NCBI RefSeq assembly: GCF_001039355.2
Contig: NW_019774325.1
Span: 333,135-364,549, forward strand
Length of the DNA: 31,415 nt
Reading direction: 5' to 3'
Source of the DNA: Lingula anatina
Lineage: Eukaryota > Brachiopoda > Lingulata > Lingulida > Lingulidae
The position numbers and the translations under genes were made by a program. Below the pieces are notes generated by a model. That model searched no databases, was not told where the DNA came from, and saw only the letters and a list, made by a program, of their open reading frames with translations. This document shows positions 22,164-31,415 of the stretch, piece by piece; position 1 is the first letter of the stretch, and each line of letters begins with the position of its first letter.

Positions 22164-25100
22164 ATGAACTTTCCTGAAAAAAATATTTACTCACAAAATG
22201 TACTGGCTTCAGGTTGTCTGCTACACTGCTGCCATCTGCCTTGAAATATTTCAGGAATTCACTCACATCTAATGTCACAGCTGCAAATAAAATAGAAGTA
22301 CCGTATGTGCCTGTCCTTCCAAACATGATATCCCATATTTAATTTTTTTTTTTTTGCCATTTGGTAAAACATTTTTTTCATATTTGTACCACTCATATAT
22401 TCTACTTGCACAAAATAATAATAATAATAATAATAATAATAGAAAACATATATTTTTATATTTACACATATAAATAAATAAACAAATACTTTAAAGACAC
22501 CAGAGCTCGTAAAAGTAACTGTGACAGTGTTATATTTAGCGCTCAATAAAACATGTGTATCATTACAACTACAAATATGCTGACTTGAGCTTAGATTAGA
22601 AACCAAGCCACTAGTGGACTAATCAGTCCGAGGGTCAAATATGGCAACCCACGACAAAGCTTGCCGTCTATTCCACTAATAGACACTTTCCTGTGGGGAA
22701 GTATTGAAGTGGGTTGCCATATTTGACCCTCGGACTAGTTAGTCCCCAATTCAAAATGGGGCCTTACAGTCATCTTTGGCAGGTGGCATGAGTCCCCCCA
22801 GACTGTCTGTAGACTTGTATCTCTGGATCTTCTTCACAGTGTCTTCAACATGGAGCAGAGCTTCTCTCTCTAACCACTGGTCTGGTTCCACAGCCAACTC
22901 TGAAACAATACAATTCCCCTTTAGAAAAAAATGAAAAGTTTGCAGCAATATTGCAGCAAATTAAAAGTTTGTGGCAACCTGTTTGCCAAAAAATTGTCTT
23001 GCTGCTTATTTGCAGCAAACTTGCTAGAACATCTTACCTTTCCAGTTAGTTTGCATGAATGGATTCATGTTCTTGCTAATTTGCAGCTAATTTGCAAGAG
23101 ATTTTGCTAAGGGTCTGCAAATTGGACAAAAAAAGTTACTTGCAGAGGAGAAGACAATCTTCATTCACTTTCAAATGGCTTCAATTAAATAAAATCAAAA
23201 GAGAAACCTGTTATCATAATACAAATGTTGGTCTAACATTATAATAAATCTAATCTCACTATAATCTTTAGTTCCTTCCAGGGCCATGGTAATTTGTTAT
23301 TTGATTGTAAAAATAGTTTCCTGCAATGAGCTTATAGTAATCATATAGAGTGGTTATTAATAAAATTACCTGAGAATGAGTCTTTGGGAAGAAGTTTCAC
23401 ATCTTTAATACTTGTCCTGGGGAAGACACACTGCTGGCTGATAATACTGAGACACTGTTTTCTCACTTCAGAGAGCAGCTGTAACAGCTCGGAATAAGCC
23501 ATTTTTGTTGACTGTCCTTCTGCTTGTCTGAACTCTGGAACAGAATGAAGAGATTTTGTTATTCGATCAAGACCAAATTCTTGGGAAATATACTGCAATA
23601 ACATATTTTTATAATATGTGTCTACAACAATTGTTCCTTTTATCAATGTTCATGTTACTATAAATATGTGTTCCAATTTATCAAAATTTCAAGTCATGAA
23701 TTACACCAAGTATTTTAAATTTCATTTTGTCATGAACATACGATACTAATCACTACGAGTCTACATTTTTACTTTATTTTTACTGGCACAATATTTTTGA
23801 CACTTTGTTCATGGTCTCCTTATATCAGTTTCCAATTATATTATTTCAGAATTGCTGAGCAAATATGGCATAATTTTTCATCCTTGCCCCTCCCCCCAAA
23901 TCTGGGTCTGCCATTCCTCACCTATCCACTGGTTCAACACTGAAGCCTGTGCATCCGCTATCTTGGTTTCAATTTTGACCAGTGAATCCGGAGAATACTT
24001 GGGCTGCCCCGATAACAATTCTTTCACATGTTGTTCAATTTCAGGTGAAATCAACCAGTATGACCCAGTTTTGCTTTCACTTTCATTATCTGGTGTCTTG
24101 ACATTGTGGGTAATTCCTCTTCCTGTCTGGGAACTTTTACCAGCCACTTTTCTGACATCTTGAATAATTCCACTTTTCCTTAATGCATTTGCAAAGTTTA
24201 TTTCAGTCCCTAAAGTATCTGATATTTTTTCCTTAGCTTTGTTATCTTCATTCTGCTTGCGATTCATCTGCCTGTCTATTTTAATTAAATCGTCTACAAT
24301 TGCTCCATTGATGTCTGCAGGTTTTTTCATCAAGTAAGCAAAGCAATGGTCCATATTAAGAGTGTCGTCTGCTGAGTGGCTACAGGATGACCTGTCCTCT
24401 GCAGACAACAGGAGGAAGTTGTGATAGTCTGTGCTGCCTGACAGTTTGACTATGCTATCTTCTGCTAAAATAACAAATTAATTAATTAATTAATTAATTA
24501 ATTAATTAATTTAAAAAAGTGAGACAAAACTTGGGAAAAAACCTATCATTTAAAAGGAATTCAAATCAAACTAGATAAAGTAATTTGACTAATTTAAAAG
24601 AGACTTGGGAAAGGAAAGGTGTTAATTGACATTACGGTACGCGTCACACTGTCACATTACCTGTCATACTGTCACGTTACCTGTCTCACTGTCATGTCAC
24701 CTGTGACATTGTCACATAATCTGTCATACTGTCATGTTACCTGTCACACTGTCACATAATCTGTCATACTGTCACATTACCTGTCCCACTGTCACGTTAC
24801 CTGTCATGTTACATTGTCGTGTCCCTGTCACACTGTTATGTCACCCTGACATATTACCTGCTCCATTCTCATGTCACCTGACACCTTATCATGTTACCTG
24901 TCATCTTACCTGTCACGTTGTTGATGACTCTGTTCATCCAGGTCTGGGTGTCCACTCTGAGGTCATCAATGGGAGGGTCAGTGCTGTGGCCAAAGGTCAG
25001 ACGTACTATTGTACCAAACTGAAATGAAAGTAATGGGCAAAGCTTTGAAATAAAAAGTAAAAAAGAAACTAACTGGCACGCCATGATTTTTTTCTTAAAA

Positions 25101-25331
25101 AACATGGCACATGTAGAAAAGAAATGTTCATCTTACTTTACTGGGTATGTATGCATGATATAATTAGCTGGGCAACCCCTGCTCCACCAACCCCACCTAT
25201 TGGTCGACTCATAAGCTGTATTTTCATAATAATCTGAGTAGGCATTTACTTCATGTTAACGTTGGATAAATACAAGTCAAAGTATAATGGATGCTCACCT
25301 CTTTTCTTTTATTGATTCTCTCTAGAAATGC
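18543..25331 (-). CDS. MTBP: MDM2-binding protein / Treslin partner MTBP, middle and C-terminal part (5' incomplete)
   Basis: MTBP pairs with Treslin/TICRR to fire replication origins and is regarded as the animal counterpart of yeast Sld7; it was first described as an MDM2 binder. Exons: 25331-25299 (33 nt), 25018-24910, 24464-23922, 23534-23370, 22899-22768, 22280-22195, 21746-21646, 20899-20486, 20193-20085, 19587-19474, 18925-18860, 18587-18543. Phases agree throughout, giving 638 codons. Family matches from memory: DYHNFLLL, PDQWLERE, DVSEFLKYF, CYHDIYNNDD...RYIGNETGSTC, SRESRSERHRR followed by KLEEIVTATL, TKMYVM then DLTTSRNLKEEMKK. The C-terminus ends VISFETKRIDPTAS. The region before the C-terminal helix is Lys/Arg/Ser-rich, as in the DNA-binding tail of the family. 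Human MTBP is 904 residues, so about the first third is missing. The first visible exon has a strong acceptor (TCTTCTTCTCAG) and no start codon, so more exons lie 5'; none was found up to 31415. Confidence 0.92.
21233..21640. repeat. Diverged direct repeats around an MTBP intron
   Basis: 21233-21330 (TTATTCCCAAAGATTTGTTTACA ... ATATTCAATATTGG) is echoed at 21540-21640 (TTATTCCGAAAGATTTGTTC ... ATATTCAATATTGA). The second copy ends next to the exon boundary at 21646. Confidence 0.55.
21943..22165. repeat. Two AAAT microsatellite arrays in an MTBP intron
   Basis: (AAAT)n at 21943-22010 and again at 22125-22165, just before the exon ending at 22195. They produce artefactual low-complexity open frames. 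Confidence 0.9.
22415..22442. repeat. AAT microsatellite
   Basis: About nine uninterrupted AAT units within the MTBP intron. Confidence 0.9.
22616..22745. mobile_element. Short MITE with 36-bp terminal inverted repeats
   Basis: 22616-22651 and 22710-22745 are inverted copies that differ at only two or three positions; both contain AGTCCGAGGGTCAAATATGG. The centre is about 58 bp and non-coding. It sits in an MTBP intron 22 bp from the exon ending at 22768. Confidence 0.8.
24474..24511. repeat. TTAA tetranucleotide microsatellite
   Basis: (AATT)n array of about nine units, directly upstream (in transcript sense) of the MTBP exon starting at 24464. Confidence 0.9.
24642..24909. repeat. 20-bp minisatellite carrying repeated splice-donor-like words
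   Basis: Tandem ~20-bp units of the type CACGTTACCTGTCACACTGT, about 13 copies, regular at first and degenerate toward 24850. It abuts the 5' splice site of MTBP exon 25018-24910. Read on the MTBP strand, seven copies contain CAGGTAA, like the real donor. Confidence 0.85.
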
Positions 25332-25725
25332 CTGAGAAGAAGAGTTGGCATCAGAAATTTTGGGCATTAAACTTCTGATGGAGCATGTTAAGGTTATCAA
25401 AGGCAAAGTTTTCAATAAATACATTAAGTGGCAGTTTCTAGCCCCCCAAACCCCAATGGCTACCGGCCTGAACCTGAACTGCCTACCTACTCCAGTGACC
25501 AAAATCTTTACTGGTGAAATAAAGATAAACACATTCTTGACTCCTAATACATAGTGAAATGCAAAAATAAACTGCTGTGGCCTTAGACGAGAGACAACTG
25601 AGTCACTGATAAGATAACTGTTATAACTCTGCTGAACACACATTCATAGGCCATTCTCCCCAACTAGTTTACTGCTGAAAAGAGATAACTGCTCTACATA
25701 AAACAGTTTGCTACATGCCCCCAAG

Positions 25726-27684
25726 ATGGCTACAGCTCGTGATGACAGAGATGAAGAAGAAAGCCTACGGGCCAAAATAACTGAATATTTTGTCAGCTGT
25801 CCATTATGCCTTGAGGAGTATAAGGACCCGACAGATTTACCATGTAGGCATACATTTTGTAAGGGTTGTCTGAAGGACTATATTCCTGACATAACACCAG
25901 GAAGTAAATTCAGATGTCCCGTGTGTCAGAAAGAAACTGAAGTTACTAAAGATGGACTTGAGGGCTTCACTCACAATCTCTTCATTGAAAGCTTGCAGGA
26001 CACTGTACTTCAGTCAACACATAAGAAAAAGTGTACCTTTTGTTCTTTGGTGTCCCAAACTGAAACGGTGGCTACTTCAAAATGTATCACCTGCCATGAC
26101 TACCTATGTGAGAGATGTTCTCCATTCCACTGTGGTAGCACACTCACTAAAGATCACAGGGTACTCACTTTTCAACAACTTCACAGCAGTGAGTATCAAA
26201 AAGAAATCAAAGAGCAGCAAAAGATTATCTGCCCAGAGCACAAAGGTGAGATGATACGATACTTTTGTTCAGACTGCAATGTCCCCATCTGTCGTGACTG
26301 CAAAGATCTACACCATGATGGTCACAAACTTATCTCCCTTGAAAAAGCTGCAGAGATGGTTAAGCCACAACTTAGGAACAAATGTCATTACCTTGAAAGA
26401 AAATTAGCAACAGGAGAAAAAACATTACTTAACATTGATAACACACTGGCAACATTCCTAGAAAATGAAAGCTCTGTTCAGCAGCAGATAAAAGCTCATG
26501 CAGCTAAAATACGTCAACTACTAGATCAACAAGAGCAGACCTTACTACAAGAGCTTCACAAAACCAGCAGCACTCACAGAAAGAATTTACAAACTTCCTA
26601 TGACAACTGCAGTGCCACTTGCTCCTCTATCAAAACCACAACAGATGTAGTAAAGAACATCCTTCAGCATGGTGCCCCCATAGATGTCCTCATGTTACAA
26701 CACCAACTTGGACAGAGACTAGATGAGCTACAGTCCACTTCAGCTGTGGAAGAAATTCCTGAAGAAATACACCTCACACTAACCACTAATAAAAAAGTGG
26801 ACCAAGAGATATCCAGTGGGGCTGGCCTGGGAAATGTGCAGATATCTAGACAACCAGCTTTGCCCAAGTTCAAACCACAGGCTGTATGTATGCTGGAGTT
26901 TAACACTGGCAGTGGGAATCTAGTGGACATTTCAGTGAGTCCAAACAGGGAGTATGTTACTACACATGCATCGTATGTTACTGCACAAAACAAGGTCAAG
27001 GTTTTAAGATCGGATGGTACATTAAGGAAAAAGATCACAAGGGTCTCAGACACACAGCTGAAATGTCCAGTAGGGATCTGTCACTTCCCTGATGGAAGGA
27101 TGGTTCTATCTGATGCAGACAATAACAAACTGTTCATCCAGTCACCACATTGGGAAGTACAGCAAACTGTAGATGTCAGCAGCCCACAAGGTGTGGCTCT
27201 CAATAACAGTTGTACTAAGATTGCTGTGGCACAGTTTACAGAAAAGTCTGTGAGTGTGTTCAGTATTGATATCAAAGGGAAAATAACTTTAACTGATGTG
27301 ATAAAGGACAAAGATGGGGAGCAGTTGTTCAATTCACCATATAAAGTGGCATATATGAGCAATGGGTGCCTTGCTGTTAGTGATGAAAGACCAAACAAAC
27401 TTCACATCCTAACCCCATCTGGTGACCCACTGTATCAGTACACAGGACCTGATAACAAGTTAGGTGACATTGATGGTGTCTGTGTTGATGCTTATGACAA
27501 CATACTGGTTACAGATTATGATAACCACTGCATACACCTTGTATCCCCAGATGGGAAGTTCATCCATTACATAGCAACCAAAGCTGATGGACTAGAAAAC
27601 CCATGGGGATGTACCATCAATCAAGATGGAGATTTGGTTGTGACTCAAGGGAATGGGAAAGTGAAAGTATTTCAATACCTTTAA
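25726..27684 (+). CDS. Intronless TRIM-family E3 ubiquitin ligase with NHL-type C-terminal propeller, 652 aa
   Basis: Predicted cytosolic RING E3 ligase of the TRIM family. ATG 25726 has strong context (CCAAGATGG); the frame is open a few codons further upstream but without another ATG. RING at residues 25-67: CPLC, C40, H42, C45xxC48, CPVC. B-box 1 at about 103-144: CTFC, CITC, C128, C131, H135, H144. B-box 2 at about 169-200: CPEH, CSDC, CRDC, H197 and H200. A Gln/Glu/Lys-rich coiled coil covers about 205-345. From about 390 to the end, about six blade-like repeats are visible, e.g. PVGICHFPDGRMVLSDADN, DGVCVDAYDNILVTDYDNHC and ENPWGCTINQDGDLVVTQGN, as in TRIM2/3/32/56/71-like proteins. All metal ligands are intact and the frame is unbroken over 1959 nt. 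The single exon and opposite orientation to MTBP suggest a retroposed or expanded TRIM copy. Ligase substrate is unknown. AATAAA motifs follow at 27849 and after. Confidence 0.95.
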   Translation: MATARDDRDEEESLRAKITEYFVSCPLCLEEYKDPTDLPCRHTFCKGCLKDYIPDITPGSKFRCPVCQKETEVTKDGLEGFTHNLFIESLQDTVLQSTHKKKCTFCSLVSQTETVATSKCITCHDYLCERCSPFHCGSTLTKDHRVLTFQQLHSSEYQKEIKEQQKIICPEHKGEMIRYFCSDCNVPICRDCKDLHHDGHKLISLEKAAEMVKPQLRNKCHYLERKLATGEKTLLNIDNTLATFLENESSVQQQIKAHAAKIRQLLDQQEQTLLQELHKTSSTHRKNLQTSYDNCSATCSSIKTTTDVVKNILQHGAPIDVLMLQHQLGQRLDELQSTSAVEEIPEEIHLTLTTNKKVDQEISSGAGLGNVQISRQPALPKFKPQAVCMLEFNTGSGNLVDISVSPNREYVTTHASYVTAQNKVKVLRSDGTLRKKITRVSDTQLKCPVGICHFPDGRMVLSDADNNKLFIQSPHWEVQQTVDVSSPQGVALNNSCTKIAVAQFTEKSVSVFSIDIKGKITLTDVIKDKDGEQLFNSPYKVAYMSNGCLAVSDERPNKLHILTPSGDPLYQYTGPDNKLGDIDGVCVDAYDNILVTDYDNHCIHLVSPDGKFIHYIATKADGLENPWGCTINQDGDLVVTQGNGKVKVFQYL

Positions 27685-27848
27685 AATGCTCAGAAACTGA
27701 ACAATTTTCAGTTTACTGTCATTCTAATATTTCAAAGAAAATGGTATATATTGATATATAAATCCAACACTGACAGAGATTGTTTGTAATTAAATATTTA
27801 GTTTTTACATCATTAATGACAAAATATAATTACAACAGTTTCATAAAG

Positions 27849-27862
27849 AATAAAGAATAAAA
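27849..27862 (+). terminator. Likely polyadenylation signals of the TRIM gene
   Basis: Two overlapping-spaced AATAAA motifs (AATAAAGAATAAAAATAAA region) about 165 nt after the TRIM stop codon, followed by A/T-rich DNA. Confidence 0.45.
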
Positions 27863-29859
27863 ATAAAATACCCACCCTGTTAAAAAAAACTTTTTATATC
27901 TTAAAACAATGAAATACTCGGAAGTGAAAATGACAGAAAAGACAGAAGCAAAAGGAACAGTTTGTGATATGTGAAAGAGGCGGATCCAAAGATATTTTCT
28001 GACAGTCTTTCATATTATATTTGTTAATCCATCCTGCATTTTTTGACTGGCTTCCAATAGGAAGAAATAGATAACCCTCAATGTAAACTTGAAAATTTGA
28101 CCGTCTTCCAAAAGACCCAGAAAACAAATCTGCCCCTGTGTGAAGTAGCCCATATTTAGAAATATTCATTTTAAGGATATTAAATGAGTTATGGAAATAA
28201 TCAGAGAGCTGCCTGTAACACCAGGAAGAACTGATATTTTGTTTTGTATCATAAAAATATACTTAATGTGCATTTCCTAAATGACACCTGTTCTTTAAAG
28301 AAAAGATTTATTCTCAAAATTAAGATAAGAACTGAAAATCAAATGGTTTGTAGTTGAACTATTATTCCTTGTAAGTTATAATTACATTTCTCTTTTTATT
28401 TGGCTATTGGGAAGTTGCATAAGTTTTAAGACTATAATGATAGTGTTGTAATTGTACTTAAAATATGAAGGTGACACCTTTAACCATAACCATATCTGAT
28501 TTCAAACTAATATTTTTGCTGCTGTAAATACCTGATGCTGAAAGGATATCATATTTTTTGCCTGAGCAATAATTTATTGTGGTTTGGACTTGACAAATAA
28601 TGTTATGCTGTATGAGTAAATAAATCTTTAATTGATTCAATGACTTGAGTTATCATGCAATAAAATTAAAAAAATATCAAAATTTTATATTAACAAGGCA
28701 GNGATGCTCGGTTCGTATGTACCTTTAACAACTGGTTTGATCAGTAATTCCAAATGAAATATTCAAGCAAAAAATATATAAATAAGACTTACCTCAGTCG
28801 ATTTTCTCACAAACTGTCCAAAACTGTTTTGTTGGGAGCGAAAATGATTCTCAGTTTAGTGCTACAAATGCTTTTAAAGTAACTTCCATTTCCTATCCTC
28901 TTTTATCATGTGACAGCAGGGGTATACTATGAAATTGGACGCGCTGTGTTTTGGATTCAACTGAATTTCCGCCCACATTACTATTGCCAAATGTTCTTTC
29001 TACCCTGAGTTTTAACTTGAAACAAACTTCCGCACTTGAAACGGCAAGGGTTGCTTTGGTTTAGAGGTTTGTTTCAAGGTATCTCTGAAGCTCAGGGTGG
29101 TTCTCTCCCGATAAGATAAACAATTATTTCGCATTCACGTACATGTAAATGTTTCTCCAGCAGCTAGGACACGACTGCGGCAGCGATATTCACTATTCAG
29201 TGGTACCATGGAACCATACAGTGCCATGGTGGTACCAGCCACGAACAAGATAACTAAATCTGTTTTCAGAAATGCAATAAACGCAGGGTCAGCAAGTTAA
29301 AGGTTGAGTCAGGTTGAGTCAGGTGCGTCACCATCTTCTTAACCCGACGAAATATACCAACATGTTGCATATCAATATAAAGCTTATTTCAACAGTTATT
29401 TATTTTATATCCTTATCCTACATAACGCTTGTTCCTTATAATGCATGTTTACGTCATCAAGGTCAAAATTGTGTTTTTGTGAAGGTTACATTAATAACTT
29501 TCACTTTTAGGAATTATTTCCTCATGATTTTTTTATGCATGTAACTTATTTGCTCTTCTTCTTGTTTGTTAATATATTCTAAGACAATCTCAGCTTAATC
29601 ACTGGGTGATCAGCTAAATACATGTATAAGCGATTTATCTGAGTGTACTCTAGCCATCATCACTTTAGAAATAGAGCCTAGACTATTTTTGATTGTTTTT
29701 TTAAAATTATTTTAAGTACTCGAATTTATTGTGCTATGGTAATACATGTAATAACCGAACTCAACCTTTTGAATTTAATTATAGAACGTTTACTTTGATA
29801 CTACATTTGTACCTTAACCATGGATAAAGGAATAGCCAATGTAAAAAACGTGCATATAT
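27863..29859. other. AT-rich region 5' of TRIM/MTBP with no recognised gene
   Basis: Only short, compositionally biased open frames. A GAG|GTAAGTC donor-like site on the minus strand at about 28793 follows a less AT-rich stretch and could be a non-coding 5' exon of a minus-strand transcript. N at 28702. Confidence 0.45.
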
Positions 29860-30110
29860 CATATCAGAAACATTAGCAGTCTGCTTACCAATCTAACCGA
29901 CTATGCCGCCGCCACATTTCATCCATGTCCTAGTAACTTCAAGGCTTGAATGTTGTAGCCTCTTGCTCTATGGTCGCAGCTTAGTAAGAACAGAGCAACC
30001 CCAACGCATCCAAAATATTTCAGCTCGACTCCTTACTCGGAATTCTTTAGGCAATCACAACACACCGATTTGAAAAGAAATTTACTGGCTACATGAACCT
30101 GTAAATGCAG
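29860..30110 (+). pseudogene. Degenerate non-LTR retrotransposon (LINE) reverse-transcriptase fragment
   Basis: Translation gives HIRNISSLLTNLTDYAAATF, then after a one-base frameshift VTSRLECCSLLLYG, QRIQNISARLLTRN, and after a stop KEIYWLHEPV. This matches the order of the conserved C-terminal motifs of CR1/L2/Jockey-type reverse transcriptases (SRLDYCNSLLYG, LQRIQNSAARL, LHWLPV). Short, frameshifted and stopped: dead. Confidence 0.75.
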
Positions 30111-30275
30111 GTCCGTAGCCAGAGGGGAGGTTCGGGGGTTTGAAAGAACACCTCTTTTGTCGGAAAAAAGGTCCCCTCTTGGTAAAATTTTACCTGGGTA
30201 CACAAAGGATTCATGGCAAAAGATCTGCTTTTTCAGAAAAAGAACCCCCTTTTGAAATTGCTGTCTACGGGACTG
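30110..30275. mobile_element. Small inverted-repeat element (GTCCGTAGCCAG type)
   Basis: The left end AGGTCCGTAGCCAGAGGGGA, followed by GGTTCGGGGGTTTG, resembles the reverse complement of the right end (AGTCCCGTAGACAG ... GGGGGTTCTTT). It directly follows the LINE fragment. Non-coding. Confidence 0.5.
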
Positions 30276-30306
30276 AAATGAATGGGTTTATTAAACTTTT
30301 TTAATA

Positions 30307-30545
30307 TACACACACTGGACAATAGAAGTGTCACCCGCTGAATCAGAGTAATCAAAGTTATTAACCTGAACAGGCGGAATGTAAGCAATGTCAGAATATC
30401 GATACAGTTGAATTGTTCAGTCAGAACCGATTCTCTTGTGAAAATTGATGTTAATAAAATCCAGGGGCATATCATTCCACAGTCATTTATCTCCCCCGAA
30501 GTATTGGTTCAGTAGGGGTGACACTTCTATTGTCCAGTGTGTGTA
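30307..30545. mobile_element. Tc1/mariner-like MITE, 239 bp, perfect 30-bp terminal inverted repeats
   Basis: 30307-30336 (starting TACACACACTGGACAATAGA) is the exact reverse complement of 30516-30545. Both ends begin with TA, as expected for a TA target-site duplication. No transposase frame inside, so non-autonomous. Confidence 0.85.
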
Positions 30546-30752
30546 CATCTCACCAACATCTGTATCCCATATATTTGTAAATGGTGAATTTATTTTCCTT
30601 GAATTATAGGTTAACTATTACATATATCGCTTAGAGCTCCAATTTAACGGCTTGAATGACTAAATTTAAAAGAAAACATAAAAGCGTAGTCGATAGTTGC
30701 GACATGGTGATGAAAAAAAAAAAAAAAAAAAACGCGCGAAAGCCATTCAGAT
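30524..30752 (+). repeat. Near-identical 230-bp direct repeat, first copy
   Basis: From CTTCTATTGTCCAGTGTGTG to GCCATTCAGAT the sequence repeats at 30754 onward with differences only in A-run lengths. A single N (30753) separates the copies. It contains the start of the dispersed repeat seen at 12419. Confidence 0.9.
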
Positions 30753-30753
30753 N

Positions 30754-31415
30754 CTTCTATTGTCCAGTGTGTGTACATCTCACCAACATCTGTATCCCAT
30801 ATATTTGTAAATGGTGAATTTATTTTCCTTGAATTATAGGTTAACTATTACATATATCGCTTAGAGCTCCAATTTAACGGCTTGAATGACTAAATTTAAA
30901 AGAAAACATAAAAAGCGTAGTCGATAGTTGCGACATGGTGATGAAAAAAAAAAAAAAAAAAAACGCGCGAAAGCCATTCAGATTCATTTAACTTTCATGA
31001 TTTTGAAATTGATCTTGAAATTTTCTTCACATAAAACTGCAGCAGAGTTTGCGAGTGCCAAAAAAGTACCAATAAGTACACTAAAGGACAAATGGTCGAC
31101 ATGACGATAAAAATGAGCTAGATAATTAATAATTAAATGTCTTTTAAGACATTTAAAAAAAAGGCGCGGAGCAAGGACGCATCCATGCTTATTTTTAGGA
31201 AACAATCATGCAGCTGGACCTTATTTGAACTAGCGCTTCATATTGACTGTTAAACAATGAAAATACGAGAACGGCTTTGCAATAATTTATTTTTTATTAT
31301 AGAAGACGACAAATAATATTAGATGCCTATTTATTAAATATTTTTAGAATATCTCAGAAGAAGAAAAGTGAATAAATTACGTTTAATTTTGTAAAAGCGT
31401 GGAGTAATCAAAACT
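30754..31415 (+). repeat. Dispersed repeat, second genomic copy (continues past window)
   Basis: Matches 12419-13013 from about 30783 to about 31380 with substitutions and small indels, preceded by the MITE end. No coding content. Confidence 0.85.

Noticed and set aside
25251-25643. Long minus-strand open frame upstream of the MTBP microexon
   Set aside because: Open by chance; the good acceptor at 25332 and family similarity start only at AFLERI.
27894-28169. Minus-strand frame (YGLLHTGADLFSGSFGRRSN) considered as a missing MTBP exon
   Set aside because: Does not resemble MTBP, and no matching donor and phase could be found to join the exon at 25331.
29180-29240. GGTACCATGG ... CCATGGTGGTACC inverted pair
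   Set aside because: Short imperfect inverted repeat with no associated element or gene; too small to call.
1-31415. tRNA, rRNA, CRISPR, bacterial operon or viral genes
   Set aside because: No cloverleaf, ribosomal or array pattern seen; the sequence is a spliced animal nuclear locus.

Overview
The window is eukaryotic nuclear DNA from an invertebrate animal. Coding sequence is split into many short exons with canonical GT-AG junctions. Introns are AT-rich, mostly 0.2-1.3 kb, and full of AAAT/AAT microsatellites and small terminal-inverted-repeat elements. The gene content (WWOX, MTBP, an 11-finger C2H2 protein and an intronless TRIM-NHL gene) and the frequent TAGGCCTA-type words point to a non-vertebrate deuterostome or possibly a mollusc. 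I cannot name the species.

Layout. (1) 1-4138: no convincing gene; CT/GA/TTA microsatellites, a duplicated module and two MITE-like inverted-repeat elements. (2) 4139-10049, minus strand: a C2H2 zinc-finger gene read as eight exons, with a probable ninth at 10947-11115 and a possible first exon at 11611-11634. (3) 11635-13240: spacer holding one copy of a dispersed repeat. (4) 13241-17622, minus strand: a complete eight-exon WWOX orthologue of 404 residues with one visible WW domain. (5) 18543-25331, minus strand: the last 12 visible exons (638 residues) of MTBP, the Treslin partner in replication origin firing; its amino-terminal part is not in the window. (6) 25726-27684, plus strand: an intact single-exon TRIM ubiquitin-ligase gene with RING, two B-boxes, coiled coil and NHL-type propeller. 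It lies just upstream of the first visible MTBP exon on the opposite strand, so it probably sits inside an MTBP intron. (7) 27685-31415: AT-rich non-coding DNA, a decayed LINE fragment, a Tc1-like MITE and further copies of the dispersed repeat.

The three multi-exon genes are co-oriented but have unrelated roles: transcription factor, oxidoreductase/adaptor and replication factor. Nothing suggests joint function. The most notable points are a 20-bp minisatellite next to an MTBP exon that multiplies near-consensus 5' splice sites, the reduced WW content and compact size of WWOX, the TRIM gene in apparent antisense nesting, and a CGGCACG-rich palindrome cluster. Single N characters at 10429, 28702 and 30753 mark assembly joins; the one at 30753 separates two near-identical 230-bp copies and is probably an uncollapsed contig overlap.

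Exon boundaries were read by eye from splice motifs, phase agreement and remembered family sequence; no alignment was run.
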